Shown: positions 23,801-36,700 of the stretch, in pieces
Numbering within the stretch: the stretch's first letter is position 1
How the letters are laid out: the number at the start of each line of letters is the position of its first letter
NCBI GenBank assembly: GCA_035582835.1
Contig: JAYKAV010001997.1
Location: 540,526 to 604,525 of the forward strand
DNA length: 64,000 nucleotides
Origin: Phoebastria nigripes
Taxonomy: Eukaryota; Chordata; Aves; Procellariiformes; Diomedeidae
Direction of reading: 5' to 3'
Program-made: the position numbers and the translations under genes
The notes under the pieces: generated by a model
What the model was told of the DNA's origin: nothing
Databases searched by the model: none
The model's input: the letters and a program-made list of their open reading frames with translations, nothing else

Positions 23801-26800
23801 CTCTATTGAGGCATCGTCTCTAAAACACTTTCCACAGACACACTCTTACTGTTTGCATACTCTTAACTCCTGCCTCTGGTTACTGTACTGGCAGATTACA
23901 TGTGGGTCTCTGTCCATCCATTGTTCTGAAGTTTCTGGAAATTAATGTGGTGATGTTGCTAAAGTATTATGAAATATTTTCTTGGTCATTCTGTCATCTA
24001 TTGTAAGACCATGATTTTTGCAGAGCATCCTTTTTATTTAATGTTCATGCTTGTTTTGTCACCAACTGTCCTTCCTCTGTCAGTACCTAATACTGCTCTT
24101 GTATTACAATCTTAACAAAAACTCAGGGATCTGTACAGGCCACCAAGTTTTCGGTGAGCTGCCCGTTGACTTTAGCCAATTTGTGGTCTCCTCTATTGAT
24201 TTTGTTCTGTTCGCCGTTCTCTTAATTCTCTCAGGAGTATAGTTACTCACTTAAGGACATACTCTGCTGACCAAGGTCTGCCCTCCAAATGAGTTTTCAA
24301 TGGAAAAGGTAACATTACTGTCCCTTCAAACCCTCTATTTGTGGGTGGTGTCAGCGCTACCCTTGCTGTGACCATACTGCCCTGACATGCTCTCAGATAA
24401 AACTCTTAAGAATAGATGAGGTAGCCCCAATAGTTCCTCTGACTGATCATTCAGCAAAGATTTCCCACAAGATGATCTTACATCTTTTATCTGTACTGGT
24501 GCAACTGCCTCCCCTAACTTGTTTGTGGCAGTACCTTTTCCTTTAAGCCTTTGCCTTATATATTTTATCTGTTTCACATCTCTCCATCTGATCATGTTTG
24601 TTTTCAAATCTGTGTGCAGTCTTTGGAAGTTGTGTGTCATTAAAACCAGCCAGTACCAATCACTGTTAACTGCTGCCTCCTTTTGCAATGAGGCATGCTG
24701 TGGTGCCTCTGGATCTATTGCCCCAATAAACATCACATCTGTGACCTAAGCTCATTCTCTTCTATGGACCTCTGTGTTTCTCTCTTGGGAAGCACGTTTT
24801 TTGCAGAGGGGTTTTCTTTACCTTTTGAACACAGTTTACCATAGCTTACCATGTGCTGGCAGTTTTGCTTTTAATGGGATGATTGGTGCTCCATGACTTG
24901 CACCCCTTCCCAGTTCTCTTCCCTCTTGGCTCAATGTCCAGTTTGTAGTCTACCAAACCTTGCACTTCCTTCTCTCTTCTAAAGCAACATCTCCTCCGAT
25001 CAAATTAATTTAGGGGCTACTGTTTAGCATAATCATCTACCTGGCCTTTCTATCAGGTATCATCCAAACCCCCCTTCAATTGATTAAAAGACCCTTTCTG
25101 ATGTAAGTGAACTCTGGATTGGACCTTGTAGTATCTAATCTGATCAAGTTAGATTGTACCTTGCAGAGTAGTTGATGACATAGAGTTTTCAACGTTTTTT
25201 CTATATAGAGGAAAAATAAGTTTTATTTCAAAAGAGGTCTATTTCAAAAGACCTCTGTTGATCTTACAGTCACAAAATCAAACTTCATCCTACATACCAC
25301 AAAAAGGCAAAACAAAACAGAAAAGACTCCAAATCCTTCTGTGAACTGACCTATGAAAGCTATAGCATGCATATATATCATTGCTTTTCACGTAACAGAA
25401 TGCACTTTGATCCATGGGCTCTAAGCTCTCTTGGCACAACTGAAGCAGGACTTTGTTGTGAAATTTGTGCCTGTGATACAGATTACTTTACGCAGTAGGA
25501 TGAACATCTTGCCTTACAACCTAAGCAGTATTGCTTAAAGATAGCAGGAGTGCATTATGGCATTATCTAGGGACCACTGCTTTCACTCTTACGAACTTCC
25601 GGTGAAGTGGGATTACTCACTTGAGTAACATAGGCAGAATTCATTCTCAAATGAATGTTTTCAACAGATCTGTATGTAGACTTCACAAAAGACTGACTAT
25701 TGTAACATTTTTTCAGTAAACGTCCATCACTGACTTCACGTATTTCGCTGCTGGATTTTCTGCTTCATTTTAAAATTTTCTGTATAGTATTTTAACATTT
25801 TTAGTCTACCCAAAAAGTAAACAAAGGAAGAGGTGAAGGTGTTTCACAGACACAATTGCTTCAGGCAACTGTCAAATGTAAAATTCAGTGGAAAGCTTCA
25901 GCATGTCTCTAGTTTAACTCAGTTGAGGAATGCTGCAAAAACAGGTGTTGTCTGACACAAGCAATAATTATCTTTCACCTTGATGGATGTTAGTTTAATC
26001 TGTTTTTTACATGGTAGCTAGGTCTCAGCTGGGTTAATGCCAGAAAGCAGATGAGATGTTTTGCGTACTTTGTGTATGACAATACCCCAGACAGTTTGTA
26101 CTCCCCTTTTTTATTTATTATATGGAACAGTTTTAATAGTCTCAGTGGTTTAGCCATTAAATTTTAACTCTAGATTCATTTTATGTTACACTATCAATTT
26201 ATTTTAAATGAGCTCACAGTTAAACTGTTGGCTGTTGAGTACTGGAAGAAAAGAGACTAATGAACAGAATATGCTTCTAAAATATGGATGGTTACCTATA
26301 TAATATTCACAAAGCAAAATGGCTTAAAGCACAAGGTTAGAGGAACAAACCTAAAAAAAAAAAAAAACAAACTTGTTATCATTCCTTTGCATATGTATAA
26401 ACTAGAGGGGAAAAACCTGTAAGTTCTATCTTTAATCCAAAATGCTTTATTATTTTCTAGTATCCAGTGATTACATTACATCCTTCATCACATTAAGCCA
26501 TTCCAAACTAGACTACACCCTTCCTATGCCCTTGGGCAGACTTTCTAGCCCTGTGGGCATGGGAATGGTCTATAAACCATGCTAACATTGAACTTGGCAC
26601 AATTTCAGGGATTCTCTTTGCATAAAGATAAACAGTGTTTTAACAGTTTCTTCAAGGTGTTAGGCAATAAATACAGCAAGTTAAACAAAAGGCACACAGG
26701 GCCTCCTGGTTTGGCAATGTTTTCTACAGAGCTTAGATTAATAGATGTGTGGTACGCCACCTCTGACGTAAGATTCTTGGTGGTATTTCTTGCTTTCACA

Positions 26801-28829
26801 CACGCATGATGTTATATGTTGGAATGATTTCATACTAGCACTCATACTAGTCATAGCTGGCTGGTGACTGATACCAAATTGTATACAAGTATGTGCTAAT
26901 TTCCACCAGATTATGTTGTCCAATCAAGTGTCCTCTGTTTCTTAGGAGCTCCTGATGGATAAATTTTCTGAACGCCTTAGTGAATTGGCTACTTTCAGGA
27001 ACGAGAAGAGGTCAACATTCAGTGGTGCTGCACTGCTTCTCTAATTTACATTCCGTCTCTTAATAGCTCTCACATGATACCGAATTTCAGCATGACAGTA
27101 GCCTTATACACTGAAAATGGTAGGTTAATATTAGCAGCATTGGTTGCCTCTGAACATATACCCTACTTCTCCCACTGTACAGAACAGCCAATGGTTTAAG
27201 TACACTCCTTGTAATACAGACTGTTTTTGTTGCATGTGAAGGCTATGAAGCTTGTTTAGCTGGCATTAAAAATTTACTTCTAGCTTTCAGCTTCCTAATT
27301 CTTTCTCTTAAGGAGACTTGAGTTGAAAGTTTTAAAAACTTTGGCATACATATCCTTCTCTCCATAGTCTGCATGCCCTAAGATTCTCACTCATTTCACC
27401 TTCTTAAGACAACTACCGTTACTCTGGTGTTACGGTATTAGGCTAAACCAATATGAAAGCATTGTTCCAAAGGACAGCACATAGCAGGAGCAGAAGACAT
27501 GGCTACCTGAAAACCTGTGTTGAAAGCAGACTGTGGTTTGCAGAGCTTACAGATACGCAGGGAAAATTTGTCCCAAAGTCATATTTCTGAAAGAGACTAT
27601 TAAAAAGGATTTCTTAGCCCGCATGAAAGCAAAGTACTGAAGGAACATGGAGAACTCTCTATAAAGAGTTACCAGTAAATTTGAATGCTCTAGGCTGGTG
27701 GTAAATTTTGTAACTGTGCAGTTTGCCTCAGAGAAAACAAAAGTCAGGTAATACAGATTAAAAGGTCACAAAGTGCAAAAAACTTTACAAGACTGACCTA
27801 CGTAGTAAGGCAGAAGCCTATCCATTCATCATAGAACAGGAAACCAGAAAAATAACAGAGCAACCTTCAAAGTTGAGGAATTTGATTTCAGTTAGGTACT
27901 TTATGCAAAAAATATGGAAGTATCATTGAGTTATTTAAAAATCCTCTCTCATGTATGTTTTCATTCCTTACTATTAAAACATGTGTAATACTTTTTCCTN
28001 TAATATACTCATGCTTCTCCAGCAGGAAATGATACCAGGATTATGTTTTCATTTCTAGAAGGTGGCTCAAAATAAAATAAAACAAAAGTACCTGCATTTG
28101 AGTGCAGCATTTTATGTATTGGATATACAAACATAGTTTCGGAATTGTACATCCATTTTTTCATCTTTCAGGTTCCCTGTTTCAACATGACCCTCAAACC
28201 ACAAACCTTGCACAGAGTACAATGCTTGGCAGATGATTTTACACTCTATGGAAAAGAAACAAAAGATAAAAAGAGATGACCATGTGTACTTAGGTATTTA
28301 ATAAAAATACTTATGGATATCTTTTAATTAAAAGTGAAGAGTAAGTCTTATAACAGGTGCCCAGGAATTTCTGTGAAAGACATTCATATGAAAGATTGGC
28401 CAGCTTTCAATATGGAATCTGGTTCTATTTTGTCAATGTTTTTAAGATGGCATTATGATTTATTTAGCAGCAGCTGGAGATATCATTACTAACATGTGTG
28501 CCCCTCCCAGGGTAAGTGTCGGAAACACTCAGCAGGCACCTCAGATACAATATTAATGTTTTTGGATGTTGCTACAACAGGCAGAGAAAGTCCATACATG
28601 TAAAGCAAAAGAAGAAAAAACCCTGCACCTGTGTAGATACAAAATACAACAAAGCAGAAGGACTCAAATTTGTACTCAAATTTGTACAACAATTCATAAG
28701 CAATTTTCATCCATAACCTCAGGAATTTCTGACTATGTAGAATCCTATGTCTTTAAAGAGTTTTCCTTTAAAAGGTTGAGATAGAAACCATACATAAAGC
28801 ACAGTAACCATGCTAAAACTTCAGTAGTT

Positions 28830-28960
28830 AGGACGTGAGTTGAGGAGTTGAAAATCTGTGTTGAAGTATGTCATTCACCAGAAGACTGGGGCAGTTATAA
28901 ACTGAAGCATGCTGAACCATATGTGAAATGGGAATAATAACACTTACTTTCCTCATTAAG
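28830..28960 (+). mobile_element. Possible MIR-like 3' fragment
   Basis: Only the end is suggestive: GTGAAATGGGAATAATAACA then CTTACTTTCCTCAT (about 28,923-28,956), close to the MIR tail (TGTAAAATGGGGATAATAATAG...CCTACCTCAT). The upstream part is too diverged to judge. Confidence 0.3.
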
Positions 28961-29577
28961 AAAAATGCAAAGAAAATGCATTGGGACTGCAGTACTCAGG
29001 TATTACATTCATAGTGACCACACACGGGACAGACCAATTTTAAAATACATCTCAGATGTTGCTGTTCAGGAAGCTACTTAGTAGTTTGGGAGTGAAAATT
29101 GCAAAAGAATGATTGAGCTCTGTATAGTCATGGCACAGAAGCACAGCCATGCTCACTGAATTAATACATCTCCTCCAAGTACAGATGGCAAACATGGAGG
29201 AGCTGCAAACCTCTCAAGAGCCTATAAAAATATTTAACTTCAGACAGTTACCAAAAAAATTATTCAAACCCTGGAAAAATGCCATCCTTTGTGCCAGAAT
29301 GACATGAATAAAAGTGTTAAAAGAATCAGTGAACTCTGGGTAAAATCTTTTAAAGAATAAGGAATAACTCAAGGGGACAAATACAAGGAAATGTGGCACC
29401 ATTTCTTAAATGTTTTTAAATAAAAGTTAAAGACCCAAGGGAGAAGGAAAACCAAATACCACTCAGAGATTTACTTTAGGGAGCTCACAGAATATATAGT
29501 AGAAATATGCAATCATTAAAGTTAATGAAGAGTAGAAGAAAAGACCAATGTGAGACATTGGTGATAATGTGATAATC

Positions 29578-29661
29578 TTTCATATATATAAAATATATAT
29601 ATATATAATATTTATATATTTATATATTATAAAATATATATTTATATAATATATATAAAAA
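29578..29661. repeat. AT-rich microsatellite (TATA-type)
   Basis: Alternating TATATA and TATTTATATA units for about 80 bp, with no G or C over most of its length. Confidence 0.9.
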
Positions 29662-29761
29662 CACAAAGAACTAGGACATATTGTCAAGCTGATGCTACTC
29701 TGCACACTGTTTAAAGGAAAACTCAATAAATCCTTTATTCAAAATCAGCAAAATTAGAATT

Positions 29762-29784
29762 GGGGGGGGGGGGGGGGGGGGGGG
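29762..29784. repeat. Poly(G) run, 23 G
   Basis: Uninterrupted run of 23 G followed by GAGAGAG. Such tracts can form G-quadruplexes and are prone to length errors in sequencing. Confidence 0.9.
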
Positions 29785-32700
29785 AGAGAGAAAACATTAT
29801 TTCTAACATTATTCTAAACAACACGAGGACTGTCAAAAATAAACAATAACTAACATTTGTGAAAAAAGCCTAAAGTTGAATTGCAAAAAGAAATTCTTCC
29901 TTCCCCTCTCCCACTTCCTCAATAAGGCCAAAAGAAATTGGAGACCTGGAGATTTCTGTAAGGAAATAGGGATAAGAAACAACTTCCCAGTGCAGAAGCA
30001 ATACCGGGAGAAGCAATGTAGCCAGTCCTGATTGCTACTGCATGTTTGGATGCATGTGCCTTAGGGAAAGTTGCCTGCTATCCCTGGTCATATCTTAACA
30101 TAACTTGACTGTTGAAGAGCAGCTGCTGCGTGAGTAGACTCAAAACTTTAGAGGCAACTACTGCTAAACTTTGAGAAATTCCAGATAAGGAGTAGGTCTC
30201 CTCGTCCAGCACACCTAGACTGATGTGAATGTACTGTTAAGAGTACTTTAGGCTTATATGGGATAATGAAGCTCTAAAGAAATGGTATGAGACTGACCAG
30301 CTCAAACTTCTTTTTGGGGGGAAGATAACCATGAGCTGTTTTCTTCTCTTTCTCTTGGACTTAATGATTAGCAGCAATCTTTNTCCTTTTCACTTGTGAA
30401 TGAACTGTTCATTGTTGGAAATGGATGAGAAGCAGATATTTCTGCTATGCTGCTCAGAAGACCACATTCAATACACCGCTGCCTTTCTGTAGTCTTTAAT
30501 AAGCATCATGTCACTAACATGGCTAAAATGAAGAGAGTATAGAACAATTAAAGTTGAACCTTAATCTGCTTAGATTTGGCAGGCTTCAAAGTATATAACA
30601 TACCTTTTTTTTTCCTATTCTACCCTCCCAAAGCCATGTACTGAAATATGTAAAAAATTGATTGGAAGAAATTTTGACAGCAGGCAGATGTTATCTTCAG
30701 TTTTGTGAAGCAATTGGATCTACGACCTTGGAATAGTATCTATGTTTTAGGAAGACAGTCTCTCCCTTCCTGTGTAGTCAGTCTACGATTCAGATCTGAA
30801 TTAGATTTTTGATATGATATAGCTGATGAGGGCTACTACCTTCTTTTGTTTCCCACCATTTAAAGAGATAGATGGTAATGAATAAAACATTTTTAACTAC
30901 ATAACCTTGTCTTATCATGGTTTCAAAACAGCAATCTTTAAAATATAGCTGGAATATAATTATTTCTAGCATTTGTTCCTTATTACCGATTTCATTATAG
31001 ATTATAGATCACTCTGTAAACTGAAGAATATGTCATGTAGGCACAAAATATATCTATAATTTTTTATTTTTAATAAATATATTTTAATATTTCATATTTC
31101 TTCTGCCTAAACAGCGCATTTTTACCAGAAACGAATACTTCACTCATGTAATAACAATATTTATCTATCATCTAGTTAACATCACTGGCATTTCATTACT
31201 GAACAAAGCATAAAATATAACAGGAGAAAGATTTTTCAGTTAAATGCAAAACCCCAAGTGGAAATATGCTTTCTGTCATTTTAAAGAAGGAGCTGCAGCA
31301 TTACAAAAGGAACACAAATGTGTGAACGTTTTTCTTTACTTGTCTTGCAGCTGATCTACTTAGATGGGTCATTTTGACATCCCTATGAAAGGTATGAAAC
31401 TCCTGCATCAAGGAAATTGCCTGTGATTAAGGGATAATGTGAAAGGATGTTTAATCTTTTTTTTCTAGCCCATCTAACACATGTTAATGACCATCAAGAG
31501 TTTTTACCCTTTCTTGCTAAATGAAAGACAAGACTTTCTATTGTCTTCTAAAAAAATGACCTTATCCATTGTTCCTTATGCATTTGACTTGAAACACAAA
31601 TGCGTACACAAACACTAGAACAAAATATGTAGTCTATCTGTTCGTGCTACATGAATTTACTAACTAGTCAGAAGTTATTTAGCTAGCAGTGATTTGTATT
31701 TTACTGAAAGAACAATGTATATGCAAAATCAAATTACATACCTACTAAACATATGAAATATGTACACAGTAGAGACAAAAACTGTTACAGCTGTATATCT
31801 GTTGTAAGAAATAATTTGGCATTTAATTATTTTTTCATTTCTGATTTTGACTACAAAACATTAATATGAAATTAATGGAATGTGCTATTTTACTAGGGGG
31901 GCTACAAAAAAAGGTATACTTAATTTTTTTCATGTTTTGCACATATCCTCACTGTTGCTGACAGTTCCACTAATTTTGAATTCACTCTATTGAATTCACC
32001 CCATTATGGAACAAGTTTATATAGGTTCACTTATTGTGTGACTACTGAACGTGGTGTGTATACGTAAGAGTTTAAATTATCCTAAGTTTATGCCTGTGAT
32101 TTAATTTCATATACCGATCACAGATCCAATTGCTTTACATTTTTAAATGACTTACAGGAAAAAATACCTTGTAAGATTTGAAGAGATGAGATAAGAGGAA
32201 AGTAACTCATACTGAACTTCTAGGAATCCCTGTAAAACTATTTCCCTAATAAATTTTGATATTAAATGCTTGCATTCTAAAACATGGTAATGACTGGTTT
32301 TGGATGATGACTTATGAGGCACATTCAGCAACATGTAACAGGAAGAGATCAATTTTCCTTTATCAAATGCCAAAGAAGAAAGCTGAGGCTTTGGTCACTC
32401 TGGAAATGGATTATGCAGTTAATCCATTAAAGGATTATGGAAAAGGAGGACTATTCCTGCACCACAGGAATACAGATATTAAAGATTAGTAGTAAACAAT
32501 ACGCTGTTAAACAAATACTTATTTTCGCAAGTAAGTTGGATGTTTAGCAGTGCTATTACAGCATTGGCATACTTCATGATTTCTTCTCCCTTCTTTTCAG
32601 AGAGAACAACCAGATTAAACAAAACATCTCCAAAAGCCCTCAGTTGCATTTTTTAATTGTTTACATTCAGATTGGCTATGTTATTAATCGTACTGCCTTC

Positions 32701-35700
32701 TGGAGTAAGTGAAGCTGGGTAAGGCAGGTATAAAACCTAATGATTGCTGTTTCGTACGCTTGGTTTCAAATGTCCCTGAGTTTTAGAAGTAGGACATTTT
32801 AAAGAGAACCACTCATTCAACTCCATACTGAAGGCGTAAGACTAATATTTTGAAAACCTCTAATTCAAAGACCTGTTATCTTTGCTTGACCTTATTTCCT
32901 GTCATTGGCAAGAAGTGAGTTGCTTCTATTCACTCTAATAGCCATATAGTATAACCCTTGCTGTGAACAACTGCTATTTATGCATCCCTTTGTAGAATGC
33001 TCCAATCTTGGGAAGTCATATGTCTGCCTCAGAAGGGTCATTTACAAACAGCCTCTTGTTTGACCTAAGGGATACATCACATTGCCTCGCCCTGTACTTT
33101 TCACCTTGTATACTGTACTTCCTTCCTCTCGTGTTTAACACGGCACAGGTGGTTCTGTGGTTCAAAACCAGGTGTCTAAGTCTGAAGTCATCTGCAGAAA
33201 TGTTTACCTTCTTATAATTTTTAGCTGGATTTCAGAAGTTATAAAAATGCAGTTATTTTTCTTTGAGGAGGAAAAACCTATTTATCATGGCTTCTTTCCA
33301 TTTGGTAAAGAAAAGATTTTGGTGCCTTACCAGACGTATTTGTCATCTGACCAAATATGAGTCCAAACCACATACTTACTCCCTGTTCCAGAAAATTATT
33401 AATGATAAGTCATTGATTAAAAAATATATAGGAACAAACAAGTACTAGGAGTCTGTATCTCCACTATTAAAAGAATGGCTAATACACGAATTACAGAAGG
33501 TATTTTAAAAGAGAGTCCAAGCATGAAAACTTTTTGAAGCCTCTCTACTTTTCAATTCTATTTTTTTCAATAGTATACAGATAGCTTTGTGTAGGTAATT
33601 ATATCTGCTTGAGGTTGTCCATAGCAGAAAAAGAGAAAATTCCTCTTTTCCTTTCTCAATTCTGTTGTGCTTCTAGATCTCAAAAGAACGTAAAATCATA
33701 AAATGATACAGAAATGAAGGCATTAGTGTATACATGAAGGCATTACATCATCTCTATGTAATTAGGAGAATATTAATATTTCTTGAAGCATGTTTTTCTA
33801 TGAGGACAGATCAACTATGCCAGGTCCCTATTACAAAGATTTAATCAGTCAATAAATAAAGATTGTATTTTGCACAATTGTAGTCACGAGAATTTTTTCA
33901 TCAGCTTTGAAAGAATTTCATCATTTTGATTCTGAGTGGAGAAACCAACAGACAAAAAAAGCAAGTCGGACAAGCATTTAAAAAAAATTATCCTGCTACT
34001 GCATTCTATCCCCTCTGTTATGGGAGGAATTAGCTATTGAATATTGTACTGATGTACCACAAAGTTGCACCTGTTAACAATACCATCATCCATGTTTGAA
34101 ATGCGTACATTTTGATTTTTTCCTGACAAGTTAAGGATTGTTTTGTAGGAAATTGTACAGAACATATGAAGCTCAGTGCTACCAGTGGGAATTCATAGTA
34201 AATATATCAGAGTGGGTGAGACATTTTATGATGGTTTGATTTGAGAAAATAACAGAATTTCTGGGCACAGAAAAAGCCTGCAGCAGAGCAGTTCATAAGT
34301 GCTTGTTAGTTAAGGTAGAGAAGGTAGGAGTTGAGAGAGTTGTGAGGTGGATGAGAATTTTGCTAGGGTGGAGGTGCTGAAAGGAGGAATATTTGGTCAG
34401 AGGTGGTTAGAGGAGAAATTACTACTGTAAAAAGCCAGAGGGTGGTGGTGTCCAAAAGAGAATGATCAGAATGGCACACAAGAGAAACAGATGCTCTTGA
34501 AGACTACAGTAGCAAATGTGGGATGAAAAGTAATATATAAGGTACAAGTATATATTTAGCAACTAATAACAAGAATTTAAATTAGACTAAGGGTCTCATC
34601 AGCTGGAAACAATAGAAGGAAAAAAAAAAAGATCAGGAGGTATTACCTGATCAGGGAAGGACCGAGTCGCCAACATGATATGGCTGTGAAAAGCCAAAAG
34701 TGATCCTGGAACATAGGAGGCGAGGCATTTCCAGTGGAAATAGTCAAATATTCTAACACTGGAGAAGGTGTTGTTCGAGCCTCATCTGGAATACTGTCCA
34801 CATTAGCCCACATTTTAAATTAATCTTTGTTCAAAATTGAATGACCAAAGAGAAGACTTGCTGCACTGACAGGATCCTGGAGAAGAGAATGAAAACGCTT
34901 GTGTGGTGCAATAGAGTGAAGTCTGCTAGGATGGTTCTCTATAAATAAAAGAAAAAACAAATACTCAAAATGGGAAAAATCTTATATAATTTTAAAACCA
35001 AATTAGTGCAAGAATAAATAGATATAATCTAGCTCTGAGCAATTTTTTTTCTGGATTTCAAAGAAGGTTTTAACTATTAGAAAAGTGACATTCAAGAAGA
35101 GCTTTCCATTAAGAATAGTGGAAGCAAAAAACATCTGTTTTTAAGACTGACTTTGATACATTTTGAGAATCGGTTTTGTGACCAGATATTAGTTACCTGC
35201 AACAGCAGTGTCAAAGAAGGTCTCTTCTAGTCCAGCACTATGATAACATATATTGCTTATGATAAAAAATACTAGCTCTGATTGATATAAAAATTACCAC
35301 ATTGTAGCCAAAATAAAGTTATCTGTAAAATAACACCTGCAAGGTATTGACATATTAATATAGTTTCTCTCAAAATTAAAATCTAGAAACAACAGTTCTT
35401 TCTCTCCCCACTTCCTCCCACCACTTGCATCAGCAGATACTAAACTTAGCAAGAATCACTTCACCAAGCAATAGTAATGGTAGGAATATATTATACAAAA
35501 TGTTGACCTGGTTATATTGAAAGTTCGGTATATCATTACTTCCAAAAGAAAACATACCTTAGGATGTGGTGAAGTGTAGAAAGATCTTTTTACAGTCAGT
35601 GTGAATATTTTAGTTTCTAGTTTTTGTGGCACATGATGATATTATGCTAAGGAGTTATTAGTCTGTAGTGTATGACTTACTGCCCAGTCCTGCTATTTTA

Positions 35701-36494
35701 ACTCAGACCTATCACAACTCCTTTTCAGACAAGGCGATTCTTTTACATTAATTGTGCATTTGAGTAAGGCATGCAAAATTGGATCCCCATTTACTACATT
35801 GAAATAACATGAACAAACCAAGTAGGGTATGAGAGAACAAGGAATTTATATTTTGCATTGATTCAGTCCATAACACAGCTGTTTTCCAGATTTAACCCTC
35901 ATATTCCAAATTCTCCTACTACTTGATAAATCACTCAGAAAGGTTCAGGTCTATGAATATCTTTTATTCAATTCCTCTTTCCAGGTAGAGATAATAAAGT
36001 GGACAATGTTCACATTCAGGCACAGAAATATTGATAGCCTTTTAGGAAATCTGAGCATTTCTGCAGTAAGCCAGTGTCGCTGCTTCTTGCCTCACTCTTG
36101 TCAGTTTTAACTACTATTCCGAGGACCACAATGAGCAAATACGCTCCCCAGTGTGTTGGTCTCTACTGTCGTCATAGGAAACAATTGAACTAAATCACGC
36201 AGGGTAAGACTTGAGCCTTTGGAATTAGGGTCCCTAGGAGCTTAGCTTTCATCCTTTGAAGTATTCTCCTCTCAAAAATCAAACTCACTCATCATTAGAA
36301 AGGTTGGGTGTTTGTTATCCAGTGCTAAGGTCGTAGATGGCAATGTAAAAAGCAGATAGAGTTGAACACATCAGCTCCACACTTGTCTTGCCATCTCCCC
36401 ACCATGGTAGCCAAAATGACATCATCAAACTCATCCTCAGCCTAATCAAGCTTTCTTAAAAGATGTACAACCTCACAAAAGGTGCAGCCAAGCC

Positions 36495-36700
36495 CCTCAC
36501 TTTCAGATGAGCACCCCAACTCCTATGTTCGAATCCTGCTTCCCGGTCAGACCAGTGAGTACTTATAATCTTGCTCTGGCACAACTGTTGCAGGCAAAGT
36601 GAAATTTCTCCCCCGGAGTTGAGCACCCCACCATGCTGCCGGAGGCTCTGTGGTTAGGAATGCTTTCCCAGCAAGGGGGGAAGCGTGTCACCCAGCCTAG
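36495..36700. repeat. Possible tRNA-derived SINE relic
   Basis: Holds GTTCGAATCC (about 36,528-36,537), a perfect Pol III B-box (tRNA T-arm), preceded by TGAGCACCCCAACTCCT. The motif TGAGCACCCCA recurs at about 36,620 ahead of CTCTGTGGTTAGGAATGC, which is A-box-like. No foldable tRNA was found. A degenerate dimeric tRNA-derived element is the best guess. Confidence 0.3.

Larger units (their letters stand above)
20881..36494. other. Gene-poor AT-rich region
   Basis: No recognised coding gene. The longest frame off the CpG islands is 133 codons (24,335-24,736 minus), without family resemblance and near the length expected by chance. Strong splice-acceptor-like sites followed by donors occur on plus at 32,602-32,703 and 31,351-31,391, but no coherent gene emerges. 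As the flank of a developmentally regulated gene it may carry enhancers. Confidence 0.4.

Noticed and set aside
24335..24736. 133-codon minus-strand open frame
   Set aside because: No family resemblance was recognised, and about one frame of this length is expected by chance in 64 kb of this composition. A retroelement remnant was considered but no retroviral or LINE motif was found.
32602..32703. Plus-strand segment with a strong acceptor (TCTTCTCCCTTCTTTTCAG), donor GGA|GTAAGT and one open frame
   Set aside because: No partner exons in compatible phase were found and the peptide is not recognisable. It could be a lncRNA exon, but sequence alone does not support it.
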